A program made the position numbers and the translations under genes. DNA of 64,000 nucleotides. It comes from Podocnemis expansa. Its lineage: Eukaryota; Chordata; Testudines; Podocnemididae. The stretch lies in the NCBI GenBank assembly GCA_007922195.1, contig ML682067.1, positions 2,934,495 through 2,998,494 of the forward strand. Reading direction: 5' to 3'. Positions 12,441 to 23,358 of the stretch are shown piece after piece. Under the pieces are notes generated by a model that saw only the letters and a list, made by a program, of their open reading frames with translations, was not told where the DNA came from and did no database searches. The stretch's first letter is position 1, and each line of letters opens with the position of its first letter.

Positions 12441-13276
12441 TACAGCTGTCTGGCTGAACAGGACTTAGAAAAGAATGTCCACTTCTGTAATGGTGATAAA
12501 ACTCTGGTGGGCCCCTGGATCCATCCCCATCTCTGAACAAGGTTCACATGAACACTGCAATATTAATATTCTGAATACATGACTAATCAGAATAAACATT
12601 CTAATCTGTCTGCTGTACCATCTCACGTAGGTTTTTTTGTTTTGTTTTGTTTTAAAATCACAGTGATTTCTAAATGTTTTGATTATTTGGGTTGTTTTCC
12701 AGCTAATCCTATGTCTGGCCTCTTCATAGGGTCTCTTCCTCTTGAGACAATGAATAATTTTAACTGGTGGGAGCTACACTAGAGGCCTTTGTGGGCAAGT
12801 ACATGGCGATTTGTATGGACAGGTACATGGTGATTGCTGAGTGTAGTCTTCCCCCTTCATTATACCTTTCTATAGCTCCTGTTGAGGAAGATGGTTCGAA
12901 CATCATCTCCATGATGTTCAATTAACTTCCTGATTCTTCTTTTAGCTGGATTTTGTGCCATGAACTTGCGTAGCAAGGCAGGCAAAATTTGATTCATTGT
13001 GTGCTGTGAATGTGTACAAGTATTTAATATAAATGTTCCTGTTATGGGTTAATCATTTTTTAAAGAAGAAATTCTGTTTAGCCACTGCCAGTCATTGTCA
13101 CCACAAAATGACTCATGTTGCAACCTTCTTTTTTCTGCCTTTAGAATTATTAGTAAATATTGTCAAATGTGGTAAAGTTCAGAAAATGCATTTTTACTGA
13201 TACCATTCAACCTAAGCAAACACATTACTCACCTCTAAGCATCCACTCTTGGGCTGGAGGAAAATTGCCTGTGTTA

Positions 13277-13668
13277 GGATATGTCTATACTTCCAAACTA
13301 CTTTGAATTAAGGAGACTTAATTCGAACTAACTTAGTCCCTGTTTACACTAAGCTTTCATTACTTCGAATTAAGGAATGAAAGCTTAGTTCAAACTAGTA
13401 AGACCTGCAGATTACTTTGAACTAAGCCCTTAGTTTGATCATTAGTTCAATCAAAGGACAATGTAGACTAGGATTAACACTTAGTTCAAACTTAATAAGT
13501 CTGAACTAAGTGCACTTAGTTCAAATTAACAGACTGGAGTAACGTTAATTCAAATTAGGCCATGTTGTTAATTTGAACTAATAAGTTCGAGTTTAGTTAG
13601 AACTAACCTCGAACTTATCAGTTCGAATTAACAAATTTGAACTAAATTTTCCTAACAAAGACATAGCC
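13277..13668. mobile_element. PIF/Harbinger-type MITE, 392 bp
   Basis: Ends GGATATGTCTATAC and AAAGACATAGCC, flanked by TTA on both sides (13274-13276, 13669-13671), the 3-bp duplication expected of PIF/Harbinger. Interior is inverted TTAGTTCGAACTAA-type units. Confidence 0.85.
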
Positions 13669-15136
13669 TTAGTGTTTGGATAAGAGATGGAATAGGAATA
13701 ATGAGAATGAAGCCAAAATGTGCTGTAAATGTACAAAAACTAGCTTTTGTCAAGCCTCAAACAATAGGCTGGTCTTTACCAAGGCTTCAGAATTTGTGTA
13801 AAAATTGCCAAATGTTCCTAACCATTAGACTGAGATTTTGCTGCATGGACATTTCTATTCATTTACACATTAGAATTGTTACAGGCACTTAATACATGTT
13901 AATCATGGTAACTGAGCTGCAGTTATAGGATACAATAATGACACTTTCTAAAACACAAACAATGTATTTAAAATATTATTTAAAATGTTCTATTTATGTT
14001 TTATAAAGATTTCAAAGTGGTGGTCAAGTAATAGAACCTCCTTTGCAATTGTTCAGATAAAAACCAGCATTTCCAAGTAATAATCCCATTTTTAAAAAAA
14101 ACAACTGCTCAGCTAACAGTTTCTTTGCTTTTGTCTCTCTTATCCACCCTTTTTCTAATGAGTTTAAAAAGTGACCCAGTCATTTTAATTTGCATTAGGT
14201 TGGAACCTGGAATGCCAATTTTCAGCACTGATACCATTTCTGAAAACTGATCAAGAGATATTTTGGTTAAAGAACAGTGAAAAAATTATCCTAGCAAATA
14301 ATATAAGCTGTTGACTGAAACACTGGATTGAGTGTACCTAGAACACAAGACACACGTCTAACTTCGGTACCAGGGAAGCATAGAGTTTTTCCTAAAACAA
14401 TACAGCTCAATTTTTAAAGGGTAGGTGGGGATCTTGGACTGAAACAGGATTGACAGGCTGAGACTTTAAATCAAGTCTTGAAATGTCAGCAGCAAACTGA
14501 AGTTACACTGGTCATTACTCACACGGTTCACTGAGTCTCTGGAGAGAATAATTCTATGTACTCTCTTCTTTAGACATGTTCCTATTATCTTGACTTCTGG
14601 CACTTTTTAGATTCCTCTCCTGCCCCACAATTGCAACATGCCTCCAATGGAACTTGAATTTCATAAATGCTCTTGAGGGGGCTGCATTTTTAGTATTTTG
14701 ATTAGTGATTTAGATTAAGATTAGTATTCTGAAGAATCCCACAGATCTCCCTGTTGAATCCAAAGATATTACACTGAGTGTGATAGGAAAAATGTCCCAC
14801 TCTGAAAAACTGCTACTGCAGAGTGAATTAAGAATGGAATTGTAATTGTAAATCATAATTCCCTTGCTGTAGTCTCTAAATATAGTTGATTTACTGCTAT
14901 GTTAACCTGAGCTCTGTGTCCATGATGCTTCTGACACAATAGGCAGTCTGTGGCCAAGGATCTTCCCAAGAAACATGGAACAGGGCGTGATTTCTTTACA
15001 GCATGTTCCCCACCCCCACTTTTTCCAAGTAGTCCCAGCTCAGAGGAAGGGGAAGGGAAGTGGATGTGCAAGCCTACCTGGGTTCTGCCCCACCCTACCC
15101 TCCACCAATCCATAGGAGAAGCCTGTGTGTTAAGTA

Positions 15137-16070
15137 AGGCCTGGCAACACCTTCTAGTGTAGACAAATGCAAGTTACAGCGACGATCAAAAAGCACTCTA
15201 ATTAAAACACTTTTGCCTGTCCACACAGCACTTGTGGTGTTGCCAAAGCACATCTACAGCTGGTGTTCTAGCATCAGCAGTGTACTGTGGACAGCTCTCC
15301 CTTGGGTGATTCATCATCTTGTGCCACTAGGATATGTAGGAAGGCAGAGGATTACAGTGCATCATGGTTGGGGGCTCAATACCCCATCATACAGTGATTT
15401 CCATCCCATCATTCCAGAGTTCCCTACTGCATTCTGCAGCATTTTTCAATGGTTCCAGTGTCTGGTGCTCCCGCCATCTCTATCTGAAAGGATGGATCCT
15501 GAACTGCTCTCCACTGTTGTTGTCAGTATTCTGGACACATTGCAGCTGCTCATGAGGCATAGTGTGTCTTTGTAAACAACACTGTGCCATACTGTGACTA
15601 CTGTCCAGATTGCACCGTCTATCAGTATAAGCTGCAACCACTGTGTGCAAGAGCCAGTTAAAGATGGCTTGTTCTACACAGAATATACATCTTTATTAAA
15701 TAATTATTCATGATGCACACAAAAAGGTGGGCTGGAATGGAGAAAGCAGTGAAGGATGATGTGAGCAGTGATGGTTGGGAGCAAGTCATTTTGGAAACTG
15801 TCTGAAGGGTATTGAGGCAGATCAGGAGTTTGGCAGGAATGTGTGGGTGGAGTATGGGGAGGGCATGGAAAGCAGTTTTGGAATGGCTGCAAGGCAAGAG
15901 GGGGCATGTGTAAATTCAGCATGCAGTGTTATAAGTGATATTAGCGGCTCCATTTGGTTTCATCAGGATCTTGTCACCTCCTATCACTCGTTCCTTATTT
16001 TCCCTCCTCTCCTGCCTTTCAATTTTTTTTATTTTTAGTCCAAACTAAATTAGCAGATGTAGACATAGCC
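15137..16070. mobile_element. Degraded Harbinger-type element, about 0.9 kb
   Basis: Right end AGCAGATGTAGACATAGCC followed by TTA (16071-16073) is a Harbinger terminus. Left end near GGCCTGGCAACACC / GTGTAGACAAATG is uncertain. Between lie a 'GCATCATGG' block and a 120-codon open frame (15213-15575, +) ending MDPELLSTVVVSILDTLQLL, which may be a remnant of a transposon protein start but is not identifiable with confidence. Confidence 0.5.
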
Positions 16071-16518
16071 TTAGTGTATTTGGTTGCTGCTTGAGTTCAT
16101 TTCCAATGCGCAGTACTTACATTATTCTCATTTTAGCAGGTTTCCACATTCTTAACTTCATTCTCTGGTCTGAATGAGGAAAATGCTTACCTGACATTAC
16201 CCCACAGGAGCACAAATGATGTTATACACTTCAATTCCATCTTTCCTTTTTTCCCCATTTCCCCATACTTTCATGATCACTGTGTCACCCACATCTTACA
16301 CACAGTATCCCTGAGCAGTGACACACTGCATATTCCAAATGTCATAGGGTTTTCTTTCAGAGCTCCATCTCTGAATATAAACTCTTCAGCCTGAAGCTAC
16401 AGAAGCTTCCCCAACGTCTATTAAAAAGTTGGTTAAGAAGAGTGGCTAAAACGTTATTTTGGAGCTGTCTACTCTGAACACCAGAGGGACACAAGTTCCA
16501 CAGAGAAGGAGTTCTCTG

Positions 16519-16532
16519 CCACCATCTACTGG
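16519..16532 (-). promoter_or_regulatory. CTCF-like motif (13 of 14)
   Basis: Minus strand CCAGTAGATGGTGG against the core CCASYAGRKGGCRS; only the C at position 12 differs. Sequence match only. Confidence 0.4.
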
Positions 16533-17239
16533 TGAACAAAGGGAAGTGTGGCTACAGAGCTCATTTACATAAGCAACAACAATCCTCTGGTGATGCTCTG
16601 GAGTAGGAACAGAGCTGTACACAAACTCTGAACGGGCGGGATTGCTGCAATGAACAGAGTGAAAAAGGAGTAAGGTGCTCCTACCTTGTGGTAAGGACTC
16701 TCCTCTACAGCCCTACATGCAACGCCTACCCTGAAGACTGCAAAAAGAAGACATCACCCACAGTGGCTCCACCAGCACAGAGATAGGCTTGCCACAAGAG
16801 GCAGCACAAACAGCAAGCTACATGGGTCTTTTGTGAAGCTGCAGAAAGTAGCAACAGACCTGAGTGAACTATTCTGACAAGCCCCCAAGAAAGCTGAAAT
16901 CATCATAGCTCCATTAAGATGTTAGAGACTCAAGGCTAGCCCCAGACCAGGCAGCATTCTCCCTAGAACTTAAGAGACAGGCCTGCCTGAGTGCACTCCC
17001 AGACTCTGAGGAACTGTATGCAGTTAAAGGACTACTGTGAAAGATACCATGAGGTAGGTGTTTTACTTATTATGTATTTATATGTGCTGAATTTGCATTT
17101 TCCCAGTTTAATGCTGTATCCCCCTATTCCCTAAAAAAGTCCTTCCTTGATTTGTATACAAACTCAGTGCTTGTCAGTGAAGATGTGTTGCTTGTTAACA
17201 GTGTCCAGAGAAGCTTTTGCATTTTCTCCAGGTTTCTGG

Positions 17240-17546
17240 GTAGGGCTACCAGATACCAAAGTCTGGAAAGGAGGACGGGTGAGTACGAGGACGACGACAC
17301 TGGAGGACACATGGAGAAAATGTAGTATTAATGTAATATTCTTCTGTTTTTAGGGGGCCCTGGAATGCTACCCCTAAAAATAAGGTATTCCATGCATTCC
17401 AGCATACTTTAACCCCTATAAGTAAAAAGCCAGACAAAATCATGTATTTTAAAATGCCTGCCAGACAGAGGATGTGAAGGTGTAAAGGAGGACATGAAGG
17501 TAAAAAGGAGGATATGTCCTTCTTTTGCCTGACATCTAGTAACCCT
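17240..17546. mobile_element. hAT-type MITE, 307 bp
   Basis: Left (GT)AGGGCTACCAGATACC and right, reversed, AGGGTTACTAGATGTC are inverted. Flanking 8-mers GTTTCTGG (17232-17239) and ATTTCTGG (17547-17554) match at 7 of 8. Interior has repeated 'GGAGGAC/GGAGGATATG' units. Confidence 0.75.
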
Positions 17547-18400
17547 ATTTCTGGATGAAGGCTCCAGCAGTGGCGTTCATTAGTTTTTAGGAGCCCTTAA
17601 ACATCTGAACCCAGCCCTTTTTGCTGCCAATGCCACCTGGCAGAAGGCTACATGAACAGGAGATGAAAGTGCTCACTGACCTTTAATACCAGCACTTCTG
17701 CCTCTTTTGTAATTAAATTTGGCAAGTTCCTGCTAATGAGACATTTGAACTTTGTGTTACAGTTCCAGGAGAAGATATGGAGGACGCAGGTTCCCTGATG
17801 AAAAGAAATCAACAGAAAAACCACCAGAGGAACCACTAAAGTGATACTATAGATTCTACAACAGAAATTCTCTTCAATTATACCATGCATCACAGTGAGG
17901 CTATTTTTCAGGTATTTCCGTACTAGCAGTAAAGTCTGTGCGATGATCACTTGAATTATATACATTATATACCATGAAGAAGAGCTATGTACATAATTCT
18001 TATATTTTACAATCCATTTCATACAGTGCATTAAGACTCTCCCCAAGTACCAGTAAACATGCATGCATGCTTTTTCCATTAATCACTTGTTCACCAGAGA
18101 CTCACAATCTAATTTATATGCAACAGACCCACAGCAAAGCAATGATGCCGCAAGTAAAGAAAGGATTGGCCCCTCCTTCAAACACATGAATGCTCTTCCA
18201 TCTTCTACACCCACACAGTTTAGCTGGCCTCCGAGTCACCTATGAGTTCTCATCTAGAAGACTGGCCTACTTCTGCTCAACTGTGCTCAGGGACAAAGGA
18301 AAACCAGACAGGTAAAAACCCCACAATCAGAATGAAGTATGGGTAGAGACTAGTCAGTTGATCACGAAACATGAAATCCCCAGTGCTACTGTGTTATTTT

Positions 18401-18584
18401 CAGGGGGTAAAGTAAGCCGGAACGTGGGGACCCACAGATCTGACTGGCCAGAGTTCTGGGGCCCAGATTCCAGAATCTAGAAGAATCGGGTCCACACATG
18501 CATAAAGGGGGCCCAGACAATACAGGACCAGGGCCCAGAGATTAGGAAGCTTCCAGAGCCCATCAAATTATACTTTAACCACTG
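18401..18584. mobile_element. hAT-type MITE, 184 bp
   Basis: Left CAGGGGGTAAAGTAAGCCGG, right reversed CAGTGGTTAAAGTATAATTT. Flanks GTTATTTT (18393-18400) and ATTATTTC (18585-18592) match at 6 of 8, both differences transitions. Confidence 0.7.
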
Positions 18585-18599
18585 ATTATTTCTTTAAGT

Positions 18600-18722
18600 G
18601 TAGAGCGCTAGACAATTTGTAAACTCTTGGGGAGAGAGATGATTTTTATTTTTATGTTGCACCTCGTGCAATGGGTCTATGTCCCTGCTCAGGACTAAGC
18701 ACTACTATAAATAATAAAAACA
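18600..18722 (+). mobile_element. L2-type LINE/SINE 3' tail
   Basis: TTTGTAAACTCTTGGGGAGA...TGCACCTCGTGCAATGGGTC...ACTACTATAAATAATAAAAA is the widespread 3' tail (anciently ..AGCTCCTTGGGGCAGGGAC..CAATGGG..AATAATAA). Confidence 0.7.
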
Positions 18723-19264
18723 ATTCTCTATGCAGCCAATGTCAAAAACTTCCCATACAGTAAATATGCACAGTAGTGCCAGCATAAAGTTATGTTTTTC
18801 TCTTCAGTAGAACAAATTTCACTTCATAATGATGTGGCTGCTCGTCAGCTACACTGTTTATAAAATACAGCATAGTTCAATCGATAAGGCCACAGACAGT
18901 AAGTAGACTTGCAAATTATTCGAATTCTGTGGTTCTCACAATGTGCAACACTGGCAAATTATTCATTCTTGCTGTGACTTTGATACCCCATTAGTAAAAT
19001 ACAGACAACAATACCTAGTCATGTGCTTTAAGAGCTACAGATTAAGAATGTTATATAAATATTAAGTATTATTATTTTATTAAGGTTGCTATTTCCTTTA
19101 ATTTAAAATGTTTCTGTGGTAGATACACTGCTACAAATCAAAACAATGTTAATCAGATTTAATTTACCTTTAGCAGCACAATATTGCTGTCTAAAAATAA
19201 GGAATATGACCCCATCAAATTCAGTTCCAATATGCCACCCTTAGTTTCAACCAAGCACCTAGCA

Positions 19265-20968
19265 CAGGCGTCAGCAACCTGTGGCTCTTGAACTGCTGCC
19301 ACGCAGCTCTGGGGACACTAGGCTGCAGAGAGGCACCTGGCTGGCACCAGACCTGGCTGATGCTGGCTACTCAGTTTCGGGTGGCCAGGGCCACTCTCAC
19401 CCTCCCACCGCATGAGCACGAGGCAGTCAAGCAGAAGTGCTGCAGACACTAGCATTCATGGGGCACAGGGTGGCGGAACGTGGGCCACTGGGGCCAGAAG
19501 CCATGCTGTCTGCCCTCCCTTCACTCCGTTGGCGGGGTGAAGCAGCGCTCCTCGCTCACCCTGAGCCGGCCGCGCCCCCCCCCCAGGGGGAGGAGAGCAT
19601 TGGGCACAGAGCAGAGGCTTGTGGGGCCAGGGCCCTAGAATGGCCCTCTCCGAAGAGTTCAGGCTGCTTCACCCTCAGCCACCCCAGGCTGAAGAGAGGC
19701 TGCCTCGTCCCCAGGCCATGGATTGTGCCCATTCAGCCCTGGGGCGGCCAGGCTCTAAGCAGCTTGATCTTTTCGGGGTGGGCTGCTCCAGGGCCCCACC
19801 GCCATAAGCTACTGCTCCATGCTGGTCACTCTCCTCCCCCAGGGAGGCGCAGCTGGGTGGAGGTAGGCGGGGAGCACTGCTCCATCCCACCAGTGGAGCA
19901 AAGGGAGTGTGGGCGGCACAGCCTCTGGCCCCAGTGGCTCATACCCCTGCAAGTGCTAGGGTCCATGGCACTTCCGCTCAGCCACCTCATGCTCATGCGG
20001 TGGGAGGGTGGGGGTGGCCCTGGCCACAAGAACCTGGGTGACCAGGGCCGGCTGGGAGCCAGCCCCAATGCTGGGGCTGGCCAGGCGCCCCACTGCAGCC
20101 CAGTGTCCCCAGAGTCCCAAAGCAGCTGGGGGTAGGCGCAGCAGCTGGGACCAGAAGCCGCGCTTGCTTCCCTCTGCTCCACTGCAGACCTGGAGCAGCA
20201 CTCCCCGCTGCCCAGCGTGGCCCTGGCTGGCCACCTCTCCCCAGGGGCAGAGAGTAGCTGGCACAGGACTGCTTCTTTTCAGAGTAGGACCCTGAAGCAG
20301 CCCATTTTGTGGCGTTAGGGCTGCTTCACTACCACCCTCCCAGCATTGAACTTCCTGCCATGCATGGAGAGGGGCTGCATAGGGCGGTGAGGAGACAAAT
20401 GTGAGTTGGCCCCATGGTTCCAGATAGTCTCGGTCTGCCACTAGTGAGGAGGAAGGCACCATCCTGGGGCTGGGTGGGGAGGCTGGGAGGACCAGTTGCA
20501 GGGGGAAGGGACCACTGGGCTACAGAAGAGCCAGCCAGGCTTGGGGAGGTGGGAGAATGCCAGGAGGGCTAACCAGCTGGGGCTGGGCAGGGAGGAGGTG
20601 TAGCCATGGTGGTGGGTGCATAATACCCTGGGGCTGGGTGAGCATGCCAGGAGGGTCAGCTGCACTGGGGGAGGACTGCTAGGAGCTAGAAGGCCAGCCG
20701 GGCTTGGGGTAGCGCCTGGGGACGGCTGGGGCGCCCAGGTCAGGGCTGCCTCTGGACTAGGGAGGAAGAGAGGCTGCAGTCGGGCAGGGGGAGAGAGGGG
20801 ATTCAGCCATGCTGTGGGGGGGGGGGAGAGCAACAGTGGGGCTGGATGGGGGAAGGGGCTGCAGCCAGGTTGAGGTGGGGTGGAGTGGCCCAATTGTATG
20901 CAGCTCTTGGAATACTTGTTTATGTGGAGGGGGGTGGCTCTTCTTCCCTTTTGGGTTGCCAACCCCTG
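19265..20968. mobile_element. Non-autonomous hAT element, 1,704 bp, GC-rich interior
   Basis: Left CAGGCGTCAGCAACCTGTGG, right reversed CAGGGGTTGGCAACCC, flanked by a perfect 8-bp duplication ACCTAGCA (19257-19264, 20969-20976). The interior is strikingly GC-rich and built of irregular G-rich minisatellite-like units (for example GGGGCTGGGTGGGGAGGCTGG near 20466, with relatives to 20880). It contains the longest open frame of the window (232 codons, 19437-20135) but this follows from base composition; no transposase motif is seen. Confidence 0.9.
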
Positions 20969-21755
20969 ACCTAGCACCACTGGGGACTCTATTCAATTTA
21001 TTATTAATTCATAAATAGTAATAATAATAATAAATAGTATAACCTAAATGATACCCTACAAAATGTGAATGTCATATCCTCTGCTTTGTTTTTTTTCTCT
21101 GACCAATGGCACAAGACAATTATATTTTCAAAATGTTTCTTACAAAAACGTTTTTGCTTTAAAGTATTTTGCTTTTTTCTAAGTAATTTAAATCTCTACC
21201 ACTATGATATAAAAGTAAGCCATAGTCACTTTGTCATAAGCCATAAGAACATTTTCAGCATAAAGCCAATTTCCTATTCTTTGAGGCAAAATTTTGCCCT
21301 TGATAGAGGTACAAAATTAGCACATAAAAAAAGTAAAGTTTTTCAGACAAAACTTTTAGTCATGAGGATGAAAAATGTGTGTCCCAGACAGATGTTATAG
21401 CTATTTACACATGATAAAAGCTAATCATATACAGGAATTTTATAGCACACTAAAGTTAAATGTTCAAATTCAAATTAATCTTTCTTTGGCAATGTCTGAC
21501 TAATATTTCAGTGTTGTACAGTGTTTTCAAAATCTGCATTTACAGTGAATCTCTTAGACTTTTTAAAAAGCTATATTCCAGACTTTGGGCCTGCTTCAGA
21601 AATAAAACAGTCAAGTCTTTTTATTTTTCAATATTTTCACACATGTTCCTAGGAAAGGAACAGAAGGAAATTCTCAGCCTCTCCCCTTGGAGTAGATTTT
21701 TTGCTTCAAGAATAGTTTCCATTCTTCCCACCCCACTGCATACATACAGCCATTA

Positions 21756-21980
21756 AGGGCTTGTCTACACGTGAAAGTTAATTTGGATTAAGGCAGGTGT
21801 GAATTTAACATGCAACAACTATTTCGGAATAACTGTGTGTGTGTGCACATTCTTATTCTGGAATAAAAGCTTAATCCATTTTCAAAACTGAAGAGAATTT
21901 TGCCAGCATAACATTGTTTATACAAAGAGTTATTTGGGAATAACAAAGTGCTAAGCATGCATCTTTTCATTTTGAAATGG
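21756..21980 (+). mobile_element. Harbinger-like MITE, truncated at right
   Basis: Begins AGGGCTTGTCTACACGTGAA after a TTA, then TTATTCC/GGAATAA inverted units typical of the 'GGCTTGTCTACAC' chelonian MITE. No matching GTGTAGACAAGCC end found downstream. Confidence 0.55.
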
Positions 21981-22741
21981 AGGTCTGCAGAAAAACAGAA
22001 GGAAAAGAGCACCGAGAGCAATAGTCCTACAGTTTGTACAACATGTATTTTGATAAAGCAGGAAGAGCTCAAAGAAGAGCAAAGAGGATGATTTAAGAAT
22101 CTGAAAAGCTGCCTCATAGTGATAACTGGGATTCTTTATTATTCAATAAAAGGAATTGTAACCATACTGACCTGTATCATATGCATCAAAACGACTATAT
22201 TTATCTAGGACACCATGTAGAATCCCTTCAATAAAAGATATTCACTACAAATGCTCATGTGAACATTACTGTTTTTATAGCACAAGGGGAAAATACAGCT
22301 CATTATTTACAACATGATCAGGACTAGATTTCTCAACCAAAACAGGCCCAACAGACAAGGGTTCATGAATGGCTCCTTTCCCTTTAAGGCACTGAGGCAA
22401 GTAGAGTTGTCAGGACGCACTCACAGTCAGCAAGCCTGAATGTCCTGTCCGCAGGAGCAGGCACGCTGCAGTCTGAGGGCTCCTGACAAATGTCTCCCTC
22501 AAAGACACACCAAGGACTGCTCTGCTCAAATACAGTACACCTCAACAAATTAATTTTCCAAAGCATCAACACTATTCTTCTAGCCCATTTTAAAAGTCAG
22601 AATTTGAGTAACTATTTTCCCTTCTCTACCACTGAGGGACATCTTTAAATTAGAGAAAAACTGAATACGGCTTCCTCCTGAAAGGTCAGCCCAGAACTGA
22701 AATGCAAGGAATCTTTTCTACATGTGAGTCATGGGTGCCCT

Positions 22742-23358
22742 CAGGGCTGTAACTAAGCCAAGGCAACCAGGCAAAGTCCCAGGCACCGAATTTTAGAGGG
22801 TGCAGGGGATGGATCCAGCTCCCCACGGCAGCTGGGGACAGATCCGGCTTCTCACCACCCCAAAGGAACCAGATCCGTCCCCAGCCACCGCAGAGAGCCA
22901 GATCCATCCCCTGCATCCTCTAAAATGTGGGGCCTGCGGCTTCCAGCACCACCTAGAGCTCACCGCCGCCAGATAGATTCAGTTCCCCGCTGACCCAGCA
23001 ATGTTCCTTTTAATTTTTCACAGGCTGCGCACACAAAAAATTTCTGTGAGCACAAAAAATTTCTTTGTGTGCACTAATATTAGTACTGTTGAATTTTTTT
23101 TGTGCGTGCTTTATTTTGTTGTGTACGTGTGTTTCATGACCCGTGTGCACATGCACACATGCACAACTCAGAGTGAACAGTGTGCCCTAGTGGCAGCTAT
23201 TCCCAGCCACTGCCAGAAGGAAGCTGCGGCCGCATCCAGCTTAAAAGGTGGTGGGTGAGGACAGATTGGGCTCTGGGTCAGATCGGGGCCCGGGGTGGGG
23301 GGGAGGCGGCCTTTGGGGCTGCTTGCCCTGGGTGCCGGAAGAGTTAGTTATGGCTCTA
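22742..23358. mobile_element. hAT-type MITE, 617 bp
   Basis: Left CAGGGCTGTAACTAAG, right reversed TAGAGCCATAACTAAC. Flanks GGTGCCCT (22734-22741) and GGTACCCT (23359-23366) match at 7 of 8. Interior has repeats of 'GCCAGATCCGTCCCC' type, a 'TGTGAGCACAAAAAATTTC' stretch and a G-rich tract. Confidence 0.8.

Noticed and set aside
15213..15575. 120-codon frame ending MDPELLSTVVVSILDTLQLL
   Set aside because: Inside a degraded Harbinger-type element; not called as a gene because no nuclease motif is visible and the upstream part looks non-coding.
19437..20135. Open frame of 232 codons, the longest in the window
   Set aside because: Lies inside the hAT element at 19265-20968, in GC-rich sequence with overlapping open frames on both strands and no recognisable domain.
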